Below are positions 63,548-64,000 of a stretch of 64,000 nt of DNA, one piece after another. The first letter of the stretch is position 1, and each line of letters opens with the position of its first letter. The DNA comes from Parapedobacter defluvii (GTDB lineage: Bacteria > Bacteroidota > Bacteroidia > Sphingobacteriales > Sphingobacteriaceae). Location of the stretch: contig NZ_BMIK01000010.1 in the NCBI RefSeq assembly GCF_014642075.1, positions 124,380-188,379 on the forward strand. Reading direction: 5' to 3'. The position numbers and the translations under genes are program-made. The notes beneath the pieces are model-generated. The model did not search any database and had not been told where the DNA came from. It saw only the letters and a program-made list of their open reading frames with translations.

Positions 63548-64000
63548 ATGCGGAAAAAGACAATAAATACAGGTTGGATATACTTCGGCGTAGCGTGTGT
63601 TTTTTCGGCCTGCCAATTCAATTCTGAGTCATCAGATGCAGGTAAACAGGCTGTTACTACCGATACGCTAGCCTATGAATATCAGCATTACGTCCTGTAC
63701 AGCGACCATATAGTGAAAACCAATGAAACCACCGACACCTCCTTTTACGCGGTTTCGTATCCGTCTTTTAAGGACTCGGCAGTTAATCGGTTTGTTTTGA
63801 CAACGCTTCTGGGTAGCGACACCGCGACGGTGGAGGGATCTGCCCGCACATTTGTCAACGAATTTGACGAATTCTTTTTGTCTGACGCATTTCCACGCGT
63901 CTGGACTTCCGAATCACATGAAAAAGTATATAACATTACCCCCACTTACCTGGGATTGGTTACAGACGTCTACACCTACACCGGAGGGGCACATGGTAAC
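63548..64000 (+). CDS. DUF3298/DUF4163 (RsiV-like) lipoprotein, 3' end outside window
   Basis: ATG at 63548, 11 bases after the GNAT stop; the frame stays open to the end of the window (151 codons). A lipoprotein signal ends in VFSACQ. The visible part has features of DUF4163/DUF3298 proteins, including SYPSFKDSAVN and the characteristic YTGGAHGN at the window edge. RsiV, an anti-sigma factor binding lysozyme, has this domain pair, but most Bacteroidota members are lipoproteins of unknown function. The start is backed by the lipobox. Confidence 0.8.
   Translation, partial: MRKKTINTGWIYFGVACVFSACQFNSESSDAGKQAVTTDTLAYEYQHYVLYSDHIVKTNETTDTSFYAVSYPSFKDSAVNRFVLTTLLGSDTATVEGSARTFVNEFDEFFLSDAFPRVWTSESHEKVYNITPTYLGLVTDVYTYTGGAHGN

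Noticed and set aside
1-64000. rRNA, tRNA, CRISPR array, prophage or IS element
   Set aside because: None was recognised by eye; tRNAscan and similar searches could not be run, so a missed small RNA is possible.

Overview
The window looks like chromosomal DNA of a Bacteroidota member, most likely Sphingobacteriales/Sphingobacteriaceae (Pedobacter- or Parapedobacter-like; genus is inference). The support is: large CarboxypepD_reg-type outer-membrane beta-barrel proteins, DUF5916, DUF4296 and DUF3822 family proteins, the small ribosomal protein bTHX, a LytS/LytTR pair, and many promoters of the phylum-specific form TTG-N19/20-TAnnTTTG. No rRNA, tRNA, CRISPR array, phage or IS element was recognised. 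It reads as a core chromosome segment with small islands of gene decay.

Layout. 1-1.75 kb: end of a DUF1501 gene and a DUF2231/cytochrome c/LRR membrane protein. 1.75-3.5 kb: a frameshifted DUF2071 fragment, a FabH-like ketoacyl synthase, the last codons of a dead cold-shock gene with its terminator, and a 38-aa Lys-rich gene. 3.5-5.9 kb: NYN/OST-HTH protein, hotdog thioesterase, monoacylglycerol-lipase-like hydrolase. 6-12.9 kb: a possible signalling module of outer-membrane barrel, LytS-type histidine kinase, LytTR regulator and TlpA-like lipo/periplasmic thioredoxin, with a near-perfect 12-bp direct repeat just before the first start codon. 12.9-20 kb: TruC-like pseudouridine synthase, MetA with the acetyl-CoA-type Glu111, and the sbcD-sbcC pair. 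20-23.4 kb: a secreted coiled-coil protein and an unassigned three-gene membrane operon ending in a DUF1266 protein; this is the best candidate for an undescribed system. 23.4-30.3 kb: methyltransferase, DinB-like protein, Nei/Fpg glycosylase, DUF5916 protein, UbiD decarboxylase. 30.4-37 kb: SMC, an AraC remnant, bTHX, RlmB and RocD. 37.2-42.4 kb: DoxX, MFS, TetR, a 9-copy heptamer repeat, nitroreductase, FrnE-type DsbA and an exported superoxide dismutase. 42.4-47.1 kb: PyrE, NUDIX, CoaD, RsmD, DUF3822 and a RecD-like helicase, with very tight divergent starts. 47.2-54.8 kb: three APC amino-acid permeases around a membrane pyrophosphatase and a signal-peptide-bearing methyltransferase. 54.9-64 kb: an Oar-like TonB receptor, MgtC, MutS2, DUF4296 lipoprotein, YggS, GNAT and a partial RsiV-like lipoprotein.

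Functional themes are DNA maintenance (SbcCD, SMC, MutS2, RecD-like, Nei), ribosome/RNA modification (RlmB, RsmD, TruC, bTHX), envelope receptors, and redox/stress defence (SOD, DsbA, nitroreductase, TlpA). Everything is from reading the sequence; no database search was run, and family names rest on recognised motifs.
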